Below, piece after piece: positions 13,780-21,970 of a DNA stretch of 29,096 nucleotides. The stretch is from the IMG/VR virus record IMGVR_UViG_3300042879_003095, positions 1-29,096 of that record; one strand, 5' to 3'. Both the position numbers and the translations under genes were made by a program. The DNA comes from a virus. Numbering within the stretch: the stretch's first letter is position 1; each line of letters starts with the position of its first letter. The notes below the pieces were generated by a model. It ran no database searches and was not told where the DNA came from. It worked only from the letters and a program-made list of their open reading frames with translations.

Positions 13780-14514
13780 ATGAAAATATCAGTAATAGGA
13801 CACGGACATTTGGCATATATAACTGCCGCTTGTATGGAACAATTTCATCAAGTAAATGTTGATGATTCTAAGGTTGGAGATAGTGACGTTATTTGGGTTT
13901 GCTATGATACACCGGTCGATAAGGACGGAAAGCCAGATTCAAGAATCATATTTGAATGGTTGGGAAGAGTACTTCCATTTGCCAAAAATAATGCTATTGC
14001 TTTGATATCTACCCAAGTTCCAGTTGGAACGTGCAGAATGCTAGAGAACGTATATACAGATATCAGAATTGCCTGTTCTCCAGAAAATCTAAGGCGAGGT
14101 AGAGCAATAAATGATTTTCTGAACCCAGAACGAATTGTTGTTGGATGTGATAGATTCTCAAAAGATGTACTTACCGAATTGTTTCGTCCATTGTCTTCTA
14201 ATATAATTTGGATGAGTTTGGAATCTGCTGAAATGGTAAAACACGCATTGAATTCATATTTGGCAATGTCTATTGCATTTATAAATGAAATAGATAAAGT
14301 CGCAAAGGCAGTGGGAGCAAATTCATCAGATATAACCGCAGGATTGCAAACAGATAAACGTATAGGTAAGTTGTCTTATCTAAAAGCTGGCGGTCCATAT
14401 ACCAATGACACACTTGGAAGAGAAATACATAACCTCATTCAGTTGGATCAAAAATACAATCTTGGACTGTCTCTCATTCCATCAATCAAGACACTTCGGA
14501 GAGTTGTACCATGA
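13780..14514 (+). CDS. Shortened UDP-glucose/GDP-mannose dehydrogenase homologue
   Basis: A 244-residue relative of nucleotide-sugar 6-dehydrogenases, which are normally 390-450 residues. Kept: the NAD-binding start ISVIGHGHLAY (3-13), TQVPVGT (78-84), SPENLRRGRAINDFLNPERIVVG (100-122) and EMVKHALNSYLAMSIAFINEI (151-171) with the lysine/asparagine pair Lys154 and Asn158. Changed: where the family has GGSCFPKD with the catalytic Cys, this protein reads AGGPYTNDTLGREI (203-216), with no Cys. The C-terminal UDP-binding domain is absent. It therefore is unlikely to oxidise a sugar all the way to the acid by the usual thiohemiacetal route. It may be an alcohol-to-aldehyde dehydrogenase, or act on another substrate. 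A Shine-Dalgarno AAGGA precedes the start; GTs flank it. Confidence 0.75.
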   Translation: MKISVIGHGHLAYITAACMEQFHQVNVDDSKVGDSDVIWVCYDTPVDKDGKPDSRIIFEWLGRVLPFAKNNAIALISTQVPVGTCRMLENVYTDIRIACSPENLRRGRAINDFLNPERIVVGCDRFSKDVLTELFRPLSSNIIWMSLESAEMVKHALNSYLAMSIAFINEIDKVAKAVGANSSDITAGLQTDKRIGKLSYLKAGGPYTNDTLGREIHNLIQLDQKYNLGLSLIPSIKTLRRVVP

Positions 14515-15467
14515 AAATAGCAATACACGTTGAACAATTGGATCATAGAGGATGTGGCACAGTCACATATGATTATTCCGCCGGTATGAAAGATTGCCTC
14601 GGTTACGAGCCTATCATCATAAGTTCAGGTCCAAAGTCAACCTGCCCAATATCCAAATATTCAGAATTCAAAACGATATTGTATGATTCTGATTTAGATA
14701 TTCCAAGCATTGTAGATAAAGAGAAGATAGACGTATTTTATGCCGCCAAAGGAGGTCTTATTGGAGAATGCCCAAGTCCAGATTGTTTACCAAAAAATTG
14801 TAAAACAAGTATACACTGCGTATTTAATATGTCGGAGCCTCACGGCGATAGATATGCGGGTGTAAGTGAATGGCTGGCAAAAAAATATAATAATAACTCG
14901 TGGGTTCCGCATATAATAAATCTACCAAAAACTGATGATACATTACACGACGAGCTATCAATACCACGGGATGCATTCGTCGTTGGTAGACTTGGTGGGT
15001 ATGAACAATTTGATATTCATTTTGTGAAGCAAACCTTGGTAGACGTAATTAATAGTAGGAAGGATATGTGGGCAATATTCCTAAATACCAGACAGTTTAT
15101 AGATCATCCAAAAATTAGATTCTTGCCATTCGTCGCCAGCAATTTATACAAAACAAAATTTATCAACACTACCGATATGATGCTTCACGCAAGAAGTGAC
15201 GGTGAAACATTTGGGCTTGCAATTGGAGAATTTTCGTCTAGAAATAAACCAATATTTACTTTTGATGCAGCATATCCTCAGTACGCCAGAGCGCATATTC
15301 ACATTTTGGGAGAAAAAGCTATCTTATACAAAACACCGCAAGAACTTTTTGCTTATTTATTACAGATTGATAAAAATTATGTCCAAAATGTAGAATGGGA
15401 TTGTTACTCTGAAAGATTTTCTCCTCAGAATGTAATGAGGAAATTCAATGAAGTTTTTATAAAATAA
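14511..15467 (+). CDS. Glycosyltransferase-like protein (GT-B C-terminal motif)
   Basis: A 318-residue protein overlapping the previous gene by ATGA. The start KIAIHVEQLDHRGCGTVTYDYS has the glycine-rich GT-B opening. VGRLGGYEQFDIHFV (about 161-175) resembles the donor domain start, and DMMLHARSDGETFGLAIGEF (223-242) is the donor-site motif E-x-FG-x3-E found in GT4. SRNKPIFTF follows as in that family. The N-terminal half is poor in other conserved elements and the specificity cannot be predicted. It belongs to the same tight operon as its neighbours (1-nt gap to the methyltransferase). Confidence 0.7.
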   Translation: MKIAIHVEQLDHRGCGTVTYDYSAGMKDCLGYEPIIISSGPKSTCPISKYSEFKTILYDSDLDIPSIVDKEKIDVFYAAKGGLIGECPSPDCLPKNCKTSIHCVFNMSEPHGDRYAGVSEWLAKKYNNNSWVPHIINLPKTDDTLHDELSIPRDAFVVGRLGGYEQFDIHFVKQTLVDVINSRKDMWAIFLNTRQFIDHPKIRFLPFVASNLYKTKFINTTDMMLHARSDGETFGLAIGEFSSRNKPIFTFDAAYPQYARAHIHILGEKAILYKTPQELFAYLLQIDKNYVQNVEWDCYSERFSPQNVMRKFNEVFIK

Positions 15468-15468
15468 T

Positions 15469-16158
15469 ATGGCCTACTATCGAATAGAAAAACTAGAATT
15501 ACCGGATATTTCAGAGATTTCCAGTCCAACAACCAAAAAGTTGGTGCAAGCGATCCAATATGCAAACGTGCACAGTTCGTCTTTGACACCTGCCGCTTAT
15601 TCTGTGGAAGGAATGTCTTCCTCCAAAGTTAGATGCCTGTTAAATCAGTTATGCAGCGATCAAAAAACAAGATACATGGAAATCGGTACGTGGAAAGGGT
15701 CTACATTAATATCTGCGCTTTGTAATAATAATCCGGAATATCATGTTGCTATTGACAGTTTCGGAGAATGCGGAGATGAAGCCGAAGAAGTGCATCAAGC
15801 TTTATTGCGAAATTGTGAATATGTTCTTGGTAAGCGTCCAAATCACCTTAAACAAGATTCTTTTAAAGTTGATACCAAGAAGGAAGGAATAGAGGGAATT
15901 AATGTATATCTGTATGACGGTTGCCATTCAAGAGAAGCTACCAGACACGGTATAACCCACTATTATGATTGTCTTGCAAATGAGTTTATTCTTCTAGTTG
16001 ACGACTGGAACAGAGCACCGGTAGCAACTGGAACATTGGAAGCTATCAACGATCTCAACCTAAAGATGGATTTTGTCACAATATTACCAGCTAGAGGAGA
16101 TGGTGACATTGAAAACTGGTGGAGTGGAATGTTCGTTGCATCTTGCATCAAAAAATAA
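15469..16158 (+). CDS. Class I SAM-dependent methyltransferase
   Basis: A 229-residue protein with the SAM-binding motif I YMEIGTWKGSTLISAL (67-82), an acidic strand end VAIDSFGE (93-100), and the later strands NVYLYDGCHS (144-153) and FILLVDDWNR (170-179). This resembles the class I methyltransferases found in sugar and antibiotic gene clusters (the TylF/MycE or class-I DUF group), where the target is usually a sugar hydroxyl. It sits between glycosyltransferase and FkbM methyltransferase genes, so sugar O-methylation is likely. The 3' end contains the first copy of a 25-bp tandem repeat (16147-16196) that also forms the start of the next gene. Confidence 0.8.
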   Translation: MAYYRIEKLELPDISEISSPTTKKLVQAIQYANVHSSSLTPAAYSVEGMSSSKVRCLLNQLCSDQKTRYMEIGTWKGSTLISALCNNNPEYHVAIDSFGECGDEAEEVHQALLRNCEYVLGKRPNHLKQDSFKVDTKKEGIEGINVYLYDGCHSREATRHGITHYYDCLANEFILLVDDWNRAPVATGTLEAINDLNLKMDFVTILPARGDGDIENWWSGMFVASCIKK

Positions 16159-16196
16159 TATGCCAACAATAATCAAAAAATAATATGCCAACAATA
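16147..16196 (+). repeat. Exact 25-bp tandem duplication at a gene junction
   Basis: Two exact copies (16147-16171 and 16172-16196) of a unit that begins ATCAAAAAATAATATG. The first copy carries the methyltransferase stop and an ATG that opens a 7-codon frame (MPTIIKK, stop in copy two); the second carries the ATG of the FkbM gene. It looks like a recent slippage or illegitimate-recombination event. Confidence 0.95.
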
Positions 16197-17006
16197 ACAG
16201 ATACAGTTCACGGAAAGTTTATGGTATTGCCCAACGATTCTCTTGGGCAAGCACTAATTCAAAAAAATGATTTTGAGCCTCACTTTTACAATATAGCAAA
16301 AAACGTAATAAAGCCCGGTGATATTTGTTTAGACTGTGGTGCTAATCTTGGATATCATACAATAACAATGGCAAAATTGGCAGGAAGTAGCGGGAAAGTT
16401 ATATCATTCGAGCCGTTGCGAGTAATATATCAACAGCTATGTGGTAATGTATTCATCAACGACCTACGAAATGTATTTTGTTTCAATGTGGCATTGGGAA
16501 ATGAAAATAAAATGATTCAAATGGACTATGTTGACGTAGATAGACCTCAAGGAATTAATATAGGAGCAACTAAAATTGGTGGTGGCGGGGATGTAGTACA
16601 AATGATAAAAATTGACGAAGTTATAAGTTCGGGTGTATCATTCTTGAAAATAGATGTACAAGGATCTGAGATATTTTTATTGGAAGGTGCCGAAAAACTT
16701 ATTCAAAATTCTAGACCTATTATGTTTATTGAAGTCGAAAACCAGTGGTTGAATTGTTTTGGAAAAAACTCTGAAATGCTATTGAATAAAATACTGTCTT
16801 TGAGTTATATACTAGTCAGAATAAATACAGAATATCCGTGCGATCATGTTGCTATACCAAGAGAAAAGATGGGAGATATCGATGAAATAATGAGAGATGT
16901 GGGACATCCCGTAGACATTATAGATGCAAAATCTGTGTCGTTGAAGTTTGAACGAACCGATTGGCAAAGAGATATCAACTACAGCAGCTACACCATAAAC
17001 AACTAA
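16185..17006 (+). CDS. FkbM-family methyltransferase
   Basis: A 273-residue SAM-dependent O-methyltransferase of the FkbM type. Motif I is DICLDCGANLGYHTI (45-59); KVISFEPL (72-79) marks the second strand; FLKIDVQGSEIFLLEGAEKL (146-165) is the diagnostic FkbM block, followed by PIMFIEVENQWL. FkbM enzymes often methylate sugars in exopolysaccharides and O-antigens. The start is the ATG at 16185, in the second copy of a 25-bp repeat; the first copy offers a frame that stops after seven codons. One base separates the stop from the next gene. Confidence 0.88.
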   Translation: MPTITDTVHGKFMVLPNDSLGQALIQKNDFEPHFYNIAKNVIKPGDICLDCGANLGYHTITMAKLAGSSGKVISFEPLRVIYQQLCGNVFINDLRNVFCFNVALGNENKMIQMDYVDVDRPQGINIGATKIGGGGDVVQMIKIDEVISSGVSFLKIDVQGSEIFLLEGAEKLIQNSRPIMFIEVENQWLNCFGKNSEMLLNKILSLSYILVRINTEYPCDHVAIPREKMGDIDEIMRDVGHPVDIIDAKSVSLKFERTDWQRDINYSSYTINN

Positions 17007-17007
17007 T

Positions 17008-17769
17008 ATGAAGAAAATAACTACGATTATAAACTACTGCACAAACGATTATGTGTTTCTTAAACCGTGCGTAGACGCTGCACTCAAGGTTTCTCACAAA
17101 GTCATCGTTCCATTCTGCACTCATTTTCACGACGGAACTGAACAGGACCGAGCACTATTACTTAAATCGGCGGGAGAAAATCCTGTAGCTGAATTCATCG
17201 AGTTTGATTATTGTAGCGCGGAAAGTTCTCGCTGGCATTGTAACATTTCGCGCAAGATAGGTATAGAAGTTTCACCGGAGGATACAGATTATTTTATGTT
17301 TCTTGACACCGACGAAATAATTGTGCCTGAAGAATTCAACGCATGGTGGACAGAGCAGCAAAATAAGTTGCTGGTAAGTTATAAATTAGCTAACTATTTT
17401 TATTTTAGAGACTTTAAATATCAATGCAAAGATTGGCAAGATTCTATCGCGCTCGTAGAAAAAGGTACATACACTGCCGATCAGTTCATAATGCACGAAA
17501 ATGAACGTTCTGGCGTATTTGACTATGTGCCATACGACAGCAAAGCACGAAATGTTACATACAAAGGAAAGCCGTTCATACACCACTATTCTTGGGTGAG
17601 ATCCAAAGAAACTATGTTAAAGAAGGTAAGTTGCTGGAGTCATAACAAGGACAAGGACTGGACAGCACTCGTGCATCAAGAGTTTTCTGAGCCATTCCGT
17701 GGAAAAGATGTTATTTTTGGGTTCGAGTATAATACCGTAGAACCTTATCTAAACTTAAAGATAGAATGA
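17008..17769 (+). CDS. Glycosyltransferase, GT-A like
   Basis: A 253-residue protein opening KKITTIINYCTNDYVFLKPC and holding DYFMFLDTDEIIVPEEF (91-107), a DxD-type motif in the GT2/GT92 manner. The rest includes HHYSWVRSKETMLKKVSCWSH (around 192-212), a late region typical of phage and viral glycosyltransferases of unknown donor. It has the length of a single GT-A domain. It is 1 nt from the FkbM gene and overlaps the next gene by ATGA. Confidence 0.72.
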   Translation: MKKITTIINYCTNDYVFLKPCVDAALKVSHKVIVPFCTHFHDGTEQDRALLLKSAGENPVAEFIEFDYCSAESSRWHCNISRKIGIEVSPEDTDYFMFLDTDEIIVPEEFNAWWTEQQNKLLVSYKLANYFYFRDFKYQCKDWQDSIALVEKGTYTADQFIMHENERSGVFDYVPYDSKARNVTYKGKPFIHHYSWVRSKETMLKKVSCWSHNKDKDWTALVHQEFSEPFRGKDVIFGFEYNTVEPYLNLKIE

Positions 17770-18494
17770 AAATAAAAATATTTGCCAGACACTGCAAGTT
17801 CTCCAGCAATTCTGCCAACAAAGAAAGACCATCCTTCTTTAGTAGGGAAGGATGCTTTAATAGTTTTCTTAATACTATAGATGAGTACTGCGAACTCAAT
17901 GTATGCTTTGATGGTGTTCTTTCTGGAAGCGGACATTTCTTGGAAAATGAAAAATACAAGGGAAAGTTCAATTTATATGAAAAAACAGGTGGCAGCGACG
18001 CCCAAAGCTTCTTGAATCTACTGGATACAGCTATCGCATCCGACTTTTCCGACGACGATATCTTATATTTTGTGGAGGATGATTATTTACATAATATAGG
18101 TTGGACAAAAATATTAAGAGAAGGATTTAAATATATTGACGTAGATTACATAACATTATACGATCATAACGATAAATATTTTTATGAAATGTATGAAGAC
18201 TTGGTATCAAAGGTTGGATGCACGCCCAGCGCTCATTGGCGCACGATACCAAATACTACCAACACATATGCGTGCAAAGGAAGTACGTTGCGAAGAGATT
18301 TCGCCATACACGTAAAATACTGCGATATCCAGAAAGGATTAACTAGAGATTTTGATAAATTCAGACATCTTGCAAAAGAAGGAAAAACTCTAATAAATTC
18401 TATACCTGGATATTCTACTCACTGCGAACCAAAATATATGAGTCCAGTAGTAAATTGGGAAGAAGTATATAATAAAACCTGCAATTATTTTTAA
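17766..18494 (+). CDS. Probable GT-A-like glycosyltransferase
   Basis: A 242-residue protein that starts KIKIFARHCKFSSNSANKERPSFFSREG and contains ILYFVEDDYLHNIGWTKIL (99-117), an EDD motif in the position of the GT-A DxD metal site. STLRRDFAIH and PGYSTHCEPKYMSP follow. The N-terminal KIKIFARHC with the downstream INVCFDG pattern is found in phage and polysaccharide clusters, but I cannot assign a CAZy family. It overlaps its upstream neighbour by ATGA and is 4 nt from the RfbH-like gene. An 8-bp perfect hairpin (17830-17837/17847-17854) lies within the coding sequence. Confidence 0.62.
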   Translation: MKIKIFARHCKFSSNSANKERPSFFSREGCFNSFLNTIDEYCELNVCFDGVLSGSGHFLENEKYKGKFNLYEKTGGSDAQSFLNLLDTAIASDFSDDDILYFVEDDYLHNIGWTKILREGFKYIDVDYITLYDHNDKYFYEMYEDLVSKVGCTPSAHWRTIPNTTNTYACKGSTLRRDFAIHVKYCDIQKGLTRDFDKFRHLAKEGKTLINSIPGYSTHCEPKYMSPVVNWEEVYNKTCNYF

Positions 18495-18498
18495 ATTT

Positions 18499-19809
18499 AT
18501 GGAAAACAATCAAAAAGAAGATATTTCTAAATTCATAGAAAGCATGACATCCAAATATGGATTTGTGCCAAAGTTTGCTCACAATATAGTGGCAAAAGAC
18601 AAAAAGAAGGTATACTATTCGGGTCCATACTTTGATAACAGCGAACTGGTAGCTGCCATAGAAACACTGTTATTTGGAAAGTGGTCTTCTTCCGGAGAAA
18701 CTTGTGCAAGATTTGAAAGAGAGTTCGGAAGACATATCAATAACAAGTTTTCATTCTTCTGCAATAGCGGATCGAGTGCCAACTTATTGCTTATTGCGGC
18801 GTGCAAGGAATATTTTGGATGGAAAGATGGCGATGAGATCATTGTTTCTGCGGTAGGATTTCCAACCACCGTATCTGCAATTGTACACAATAATCTAAAG
18901 CCCGTATTTATAGACATTGAATGGTCCACATTGAATTTTGATTTGGCAAAGATCGAAGAAAAGATAACTGAAAAAACCAAGGCAGTATTTTTGAGTCCAG
19001 TATTGGGAAATCCTCCTGACATGGATGAAATGCTTGCTATTACTAAAAAGCATAACTTGAAACTTTTGTTGGATAATTGTGATTCTCTTGGTTCTAAGTG
19101 GCGAGGGAAGTATTTGAACGAATATGCCGTAGTATCCAGTTGTTCTTTTTATCCAGCACACGAAATAACAACACTTGAAGGTGGAATGGTATCCTCGGAT
19201 ATACAGGAAATTGTTGATTTGGCCAGAAGTTTTGCTACTTGGGGTAGAGATTGCTATTGCGTGGGAGCAGCCAACTTGTTGTGTAACGGTTCGTGTAATA
19301 AGAGATTTTCAAACTGGTTACCAGAGTTCCCAGAGCTTATCATTGATCATAAATATGTGTTTAATAGAATCGGCTGGAACTTGAAACCGCTGGACCTACA
19401 AGCTGCTATAGGACTAGAGCAGTTAAAGAAACTTGATTATATCTGTAAGACAAGACAATCTAATAAAGACGCAATACAATCTGCATTGAAGAAGTATGTC
19501 GATGGTTTGAATTTTCCAAACACATTTGCTGAAACAGATTGGGTTCCTTTTGGCGTGCCTATTATTTGCAGAGATAAAAAGCAAAAAGAAACGCTCGTTA
19601 CGTTCTTGGAAAAGAACGGTGTTCAGACAAGAAACTATTTTGCTGGAAACTTGCTTGTGCATAATGGATACAAGCATCTCGACGATTATAAGAAATATCC
19701 AGAATCAAACAAAGTTCTTGATCTTGTATTCTTTTTAGGCTGTGCTCCAACAATATCTTCGGATAATCTAAATCATATTGAAACCGTATTATCAACATGG
19801 ACGAACTAA
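18499..19809 (+). CDS. rfbH: RfbH/E1-type PMP and [2Fe-2S] nucleotide-sugar 3-dehydrase
   Basis: A 436-residue DegT/DnrJ-fold enzyme. Its homologues (RfbH, DdhC, AscC; E1) remove the 3-hydroxyl of CDP-4-keto-6-deoxyglucose in the first step toward 3,6-dideoxyhexoses. Evidence: YSGPYFDNSEL (40-50); FFCNSGSSANLL (86-97) at the cofactor phosphate site; LLDNCDSLGS (190-199); SFYPAHEITTLEGG (216-229), where His221 replaces the Schiff-base Lys of aminotransferases, as in E1; and Cys194-X57-Cys252-X-Cys254-X7-Cys262, exactly the published E1 iron-sulfur pattern. CNKRFSNWL (266-274) also matches. Length is standard (about 437). It overlaps the SDR gene by 13 bp, its likely partner. The [2Fe-2S] reductase (E3) needed by E1 is not in the window and may come from the host. 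Confidence 0.9.
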   Translation: MENNQKEDISKFIESMTSKYGFVPKFAHNIVAKDKKKVYYSGPYFDNSELVAAIETLLFGKWSSSGETCARFEREFGRHINNKFSFFCNSGSSANLLLIAACKEYFGWKDGDEIIVSAVGFPTTVSAIVHNNLKPVFIDIEWSTLNFDLAKIEEKITEKTKAVFLSPVLGNPPDMDEMLAITKKHNLKLLLDNCDSLGSKWRGKYLNEYAVVSSCSFYPAHEITTLEGGMVSSDIQEIVDLARSFATWGRDCYCVGAANLLCNGSCNKRFSNWLPEFPELIIDHKYVFNRIGWNLKPLDLQAAIGLEQLKKLDYICKTRQSNKDAIQSALKKYVDGLNFPNTFAETDWVPFGVPIICRDKKQKETLVTFLEKNGVQTRNYFAGNLLVHNGYKHLDDYKKYPESNKVLDLVFFLGCAPTISSDNLNHIETVLSTWTN

Positions 19810-20621
19810 CAATATTCGGCGGCTCTGGATTTGTTGGCAGCAATTTTGCCAAACTATATCCGCAAAAAAGCATAATAATGCCTCGCGACGAAAATTGGTC
19901 CGAGAATTTGAAAGATGTGCTGTATCTTATTAGCACAACTCACAATTATCATGTCTTTGATGATCTTCATAAGGATATCAATACCAATCTCAATAAGCTA
20001 ATGGATGTATTGCCAAACGTTCAAGGCACGTTCAACTTTGTAAGTAGCTGGTTTGTATATGGCGAGGGATACACCAAATATCGCCCAGCCAAGGAAGGAG
20101 ACCCGTGTAATCCCAAAGGATTTTATTCAATCACCAAAAAAACAGCAGAAGACTTAACAGAGTCGTTTTGCCGCACATTCCACAGAAATTATAGAATATT
20201 ACGTTTGTGTAATGTAATTGGCGGAGATGTTGGTGCAGGAAAAAAGAAAAACGCACTTGAATATCTTATCGGAAACATTGTCAGAAACGAGCCAGTAAGC
20301 ATATACAAAGGTGACAATTACAGAAACTTCATGCACGTTGAAGATGTATGCGCTGCGATAAACTTGGTGACTTACAGTGGAAAATTGAATGAAATATATA
20401 ACATAGGTACAGAAGAAAGCATTAAACTTGTCGAAATCATTGATTATGCAATCAAAAAAACCGGATCTACAAGTAAAATAACATACGTTGATGTACCAGA
20501 GTTTCATCAAATAGTTCAAGCACCGAACTTCTTTATGGATTGCGAAAAGATAAGAAATCTTGGATTTCGTCAAAAATACACTATATTTCAGGCGGTGGAT
20601 AAGATACTTGAAAAACTATGA
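19797..20621 (+). CDS. NAD(P)-dependent nucleotide-sugar epimerase/reductase (extended SDR)
   Basis: A 274-residue extended short-chain dehydrogenase. The dinucleotide loop GGSGFVGS is at 8-15; the catalytic Tyr and Lys are in YSITK (110-114), with SSW (83-85) at the serine position; RLCNVIGGDVG and the C-terminal RNFMHVEDVC and NIGTEE are typical of sugar-nucleotide SDRs. Following an RfbH-type dehydrase, it is well placed to be the C4 reductase that finishes a CDP-3,6-dideoxyhexose (as paratose or abequose synthase do) or a 2-epimerase; the exact product cannot be told. The first 13 bp overlap the RfbH gene and the stop overlaps the next gene by ATGA. Confidence 0.85.
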   Translation: MDELTIFGGSGFVGSNFAKLYPQKSIIMPRDENWSENLKDVLYLISTTHNYHVFDDLHKDINTNLNKLMDVLPNVQGTFNFVSSWFVYGEGYTKYRPAKEGDPCNPKGFYSITKKTAEDLTESFCRTFHRNYRILRLCNVIGGDVGAGKKKNALEYLIGNIVRNEPVSIYKGDNYRNFMHVEDVCAAINLVTYSGKLNEIYNIGTEESIKLVEIIDYAIKKTGSTSKITYVDVPEFHQIVQAPNFFMDCEKIRNLGFRQKYTIFQAVDKILEKL

Positions 20622-21496
20622 ACATAGCAATGTTGTGGCACGGAGATGAAAATCAACCAGAGGAGTATTGGAACTGTCCTCTCGGACTTTCATTTGCCTT
20701 CAAGCGATTGGGACATAACGTAGATGTATATAAGTTTGATGCCGCTAACTGTAATTTGGATAGATTGTATCCAAATATAGAAAAATATGACTTCGTAAGC
20801 GTTTTTTGGCCTTGGACATCGCCTTCTCTCGATAGTTCTCTAAATAAACTAAAGACTATTAGTAAAACAAAACTGATACTTGATATGGGAGACGAGCCAC
20901 AGACATTTGGTCAGGGATTTGAGCGAGCAAAAATAGCGGATGCGATATATACACCGGACGCGAGATGTTATGCAAGATATAAGGAGATGGGATTTAAACA
21001 CGTTCATTGGCTCAACCACTGGGGAGATGAGTTTTTATTTAAATATAAAGAAGAAATTCCCAGCAAGAACGTATGTATCACAACTTGTGGAGATAGACCC
21101 GGTGTGGATTATGTTCAATCTGCGCTTGGTGATAAGTTCATAAACAAAAAAATACCTGCTCAAGAAAATACATCATTTTATAATTCTGGCACAGTTGCGT
21201 TTCAGTATGCCAGATACGACGAAGTAACTCGTAGATTATTTGAGGCGGGCGGCTGCAAACTTGCCGTAGTTACAAATAGAATATCTACATCCACGGGGAT
21301 ATATGACCTATTTGTAGATGGTAAAGATATAATGTATTATTCTACTCCAAAAGAAGCTGTTGAAAAAATAGAGTATTTGTTAAATAACGAATATGTTCGT
21401 GAAACTATGGCAGAAAGAATATACAGCAAAGTAAATGTACATCATCGTGCAGAAACTCGTGCTCAACAAATCATAGATATAATAAAATCCATATAA
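20618..21496 (+). CDS. Glycosyltransferase, CgeB-like (Glyco_trans_1_2)
   Basis: A 292-residue protein starting MNIAMLWHGDENQPEEYWNC. The second half, ARYDEVTRRLFEAGGCKLAVVTNR (198-221) followed by DLFVDGKDIMYY and AVEKIEYLLNN, is the C-terminal pattern of CgeB-like glycosyltransferases, in which a glutamate-aromatic pair contacts the donor and the 'FEAGGC...VTNR' strand leads to the donor site. The N-terminal domain is short and divergent. It is the last gene of the first glycan operon; a new promoter lies 10 nt downstream of its stop. Confidence 0.75.
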   Translation: MNIAMLWHGDENQPEEYWNCPLGLSFAFKRLGHNVDVYKFDAANCNLDRLYPNIEKYDFVSVFWPWTSPSLDSSLNKLKTISKTKLILDMGDEPQTFGQGFERAKIADAIYTPDARCYARYKEMGFKHVHWLNHWGDEFLFKYKEEIPSKNVCITTCGDRPGVDYVQSALGDKFINKKIPAQENTSFYNSGTVAFQYARYDEVTRRLFEAGGCKLAVVTNRISTSTGIYDLFVDGKDIMYYSTPKEAVEKIEYLLNNEYVRETMAERIYSKVNVHHRAETRAQQIIDIIKSI

Positions 21497-21505
21497 TACT
21501 ATAGA

Positions 21506-21540
21506 TTGACAATATGGCATAATTAGCTATGATTTAAATA
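21506..21540 (+). promoter_or_regulatory. Promoter within the glycan block
   Basis: TTGACA (21506-21511), 16-nt spacer, TATGAT (21528-21533). The predicted transcript start at 21540 leaves about 5 nt before the ATG at 21545, again nearly leaderless. Confidence 0.7.
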
Positions 21541-21544
21541 TCGT

Positions 21545-21970
21545 ATGACTTCTAAACCAAAGAAAAGTTTGTATTTTTATTTGATGGTTATATTTTCCAT
21601 CATTGGTCTGCCGCTAATGGGTATGTCTTTATTCTATATAAAGGACGCTATACTGAATGACACTTGGCGCACTAATATTGTAACAACTATACAAGTAGCA
21701 GCAATCATTGCAGCCGAATTTATGATTATATCCGAGGCAATGAAGCATAGAGAAGGATATACTACTGTAGCAACTACGAAATACAACCTGTTCAAATGCA
21801 GAGAAAGTGGAACAGAAGAATCGTTTATGATGTTTGCGGATGACGAAGAAGAACTTGAGCTGTTTTTTAGCATTACGCAACCAGACAAGAAGTTCTTTAT
21901 AGAACCCGCCGAGATGTCTGGTAAAAGTATCAAAATGAAAATATTCAATGGAGGAACCAGTTATGGGTAA
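21545..21970 (+). CDS. Two-pass membrane protein, unknown function
   Basis: A 141-residue protein with two hydrophobic segments, about 9-32 (YFYLMVIFSIIGLPLMGMSL) and 43-63 (TTIQVAAIIAAEFMIISEA), joined by a short polar loop. The remaining 75 residues are soluble, polar and partly acidic (MMFADDEEELELFF). The lysine-rich N-terminus suggests that both ends face the cytoplasm. No family is recognised. It starts a second transcription unit inside the glycan block, and its 3' end overlaps the next glycosyltransferase by 8 nt, so it may recruit that enzyme to the membrane (inference). Confidence 0.65.
   Translation: MTSKPKKSLYFYLMVIFSIIGLPLMGMSLFYIKDAILNDTWRTNIVTTIQVAAIIAAEFMIISEAMKHREGYTTVATTKYNLFKCRESGTEESFMMFADDEEELELFFSITQPDKKFFIEPAEMSGKSIKMKIFNGGTSYG

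Noticed and set aside
17830-17854. Perfect 8-bp hairpin inside the 17766 gene, CATCCTTC with GAAGGATG
   Set aside because: No T tract follows and it lies well within a coding sequence; it looks like chance or a minor mRNA structure.
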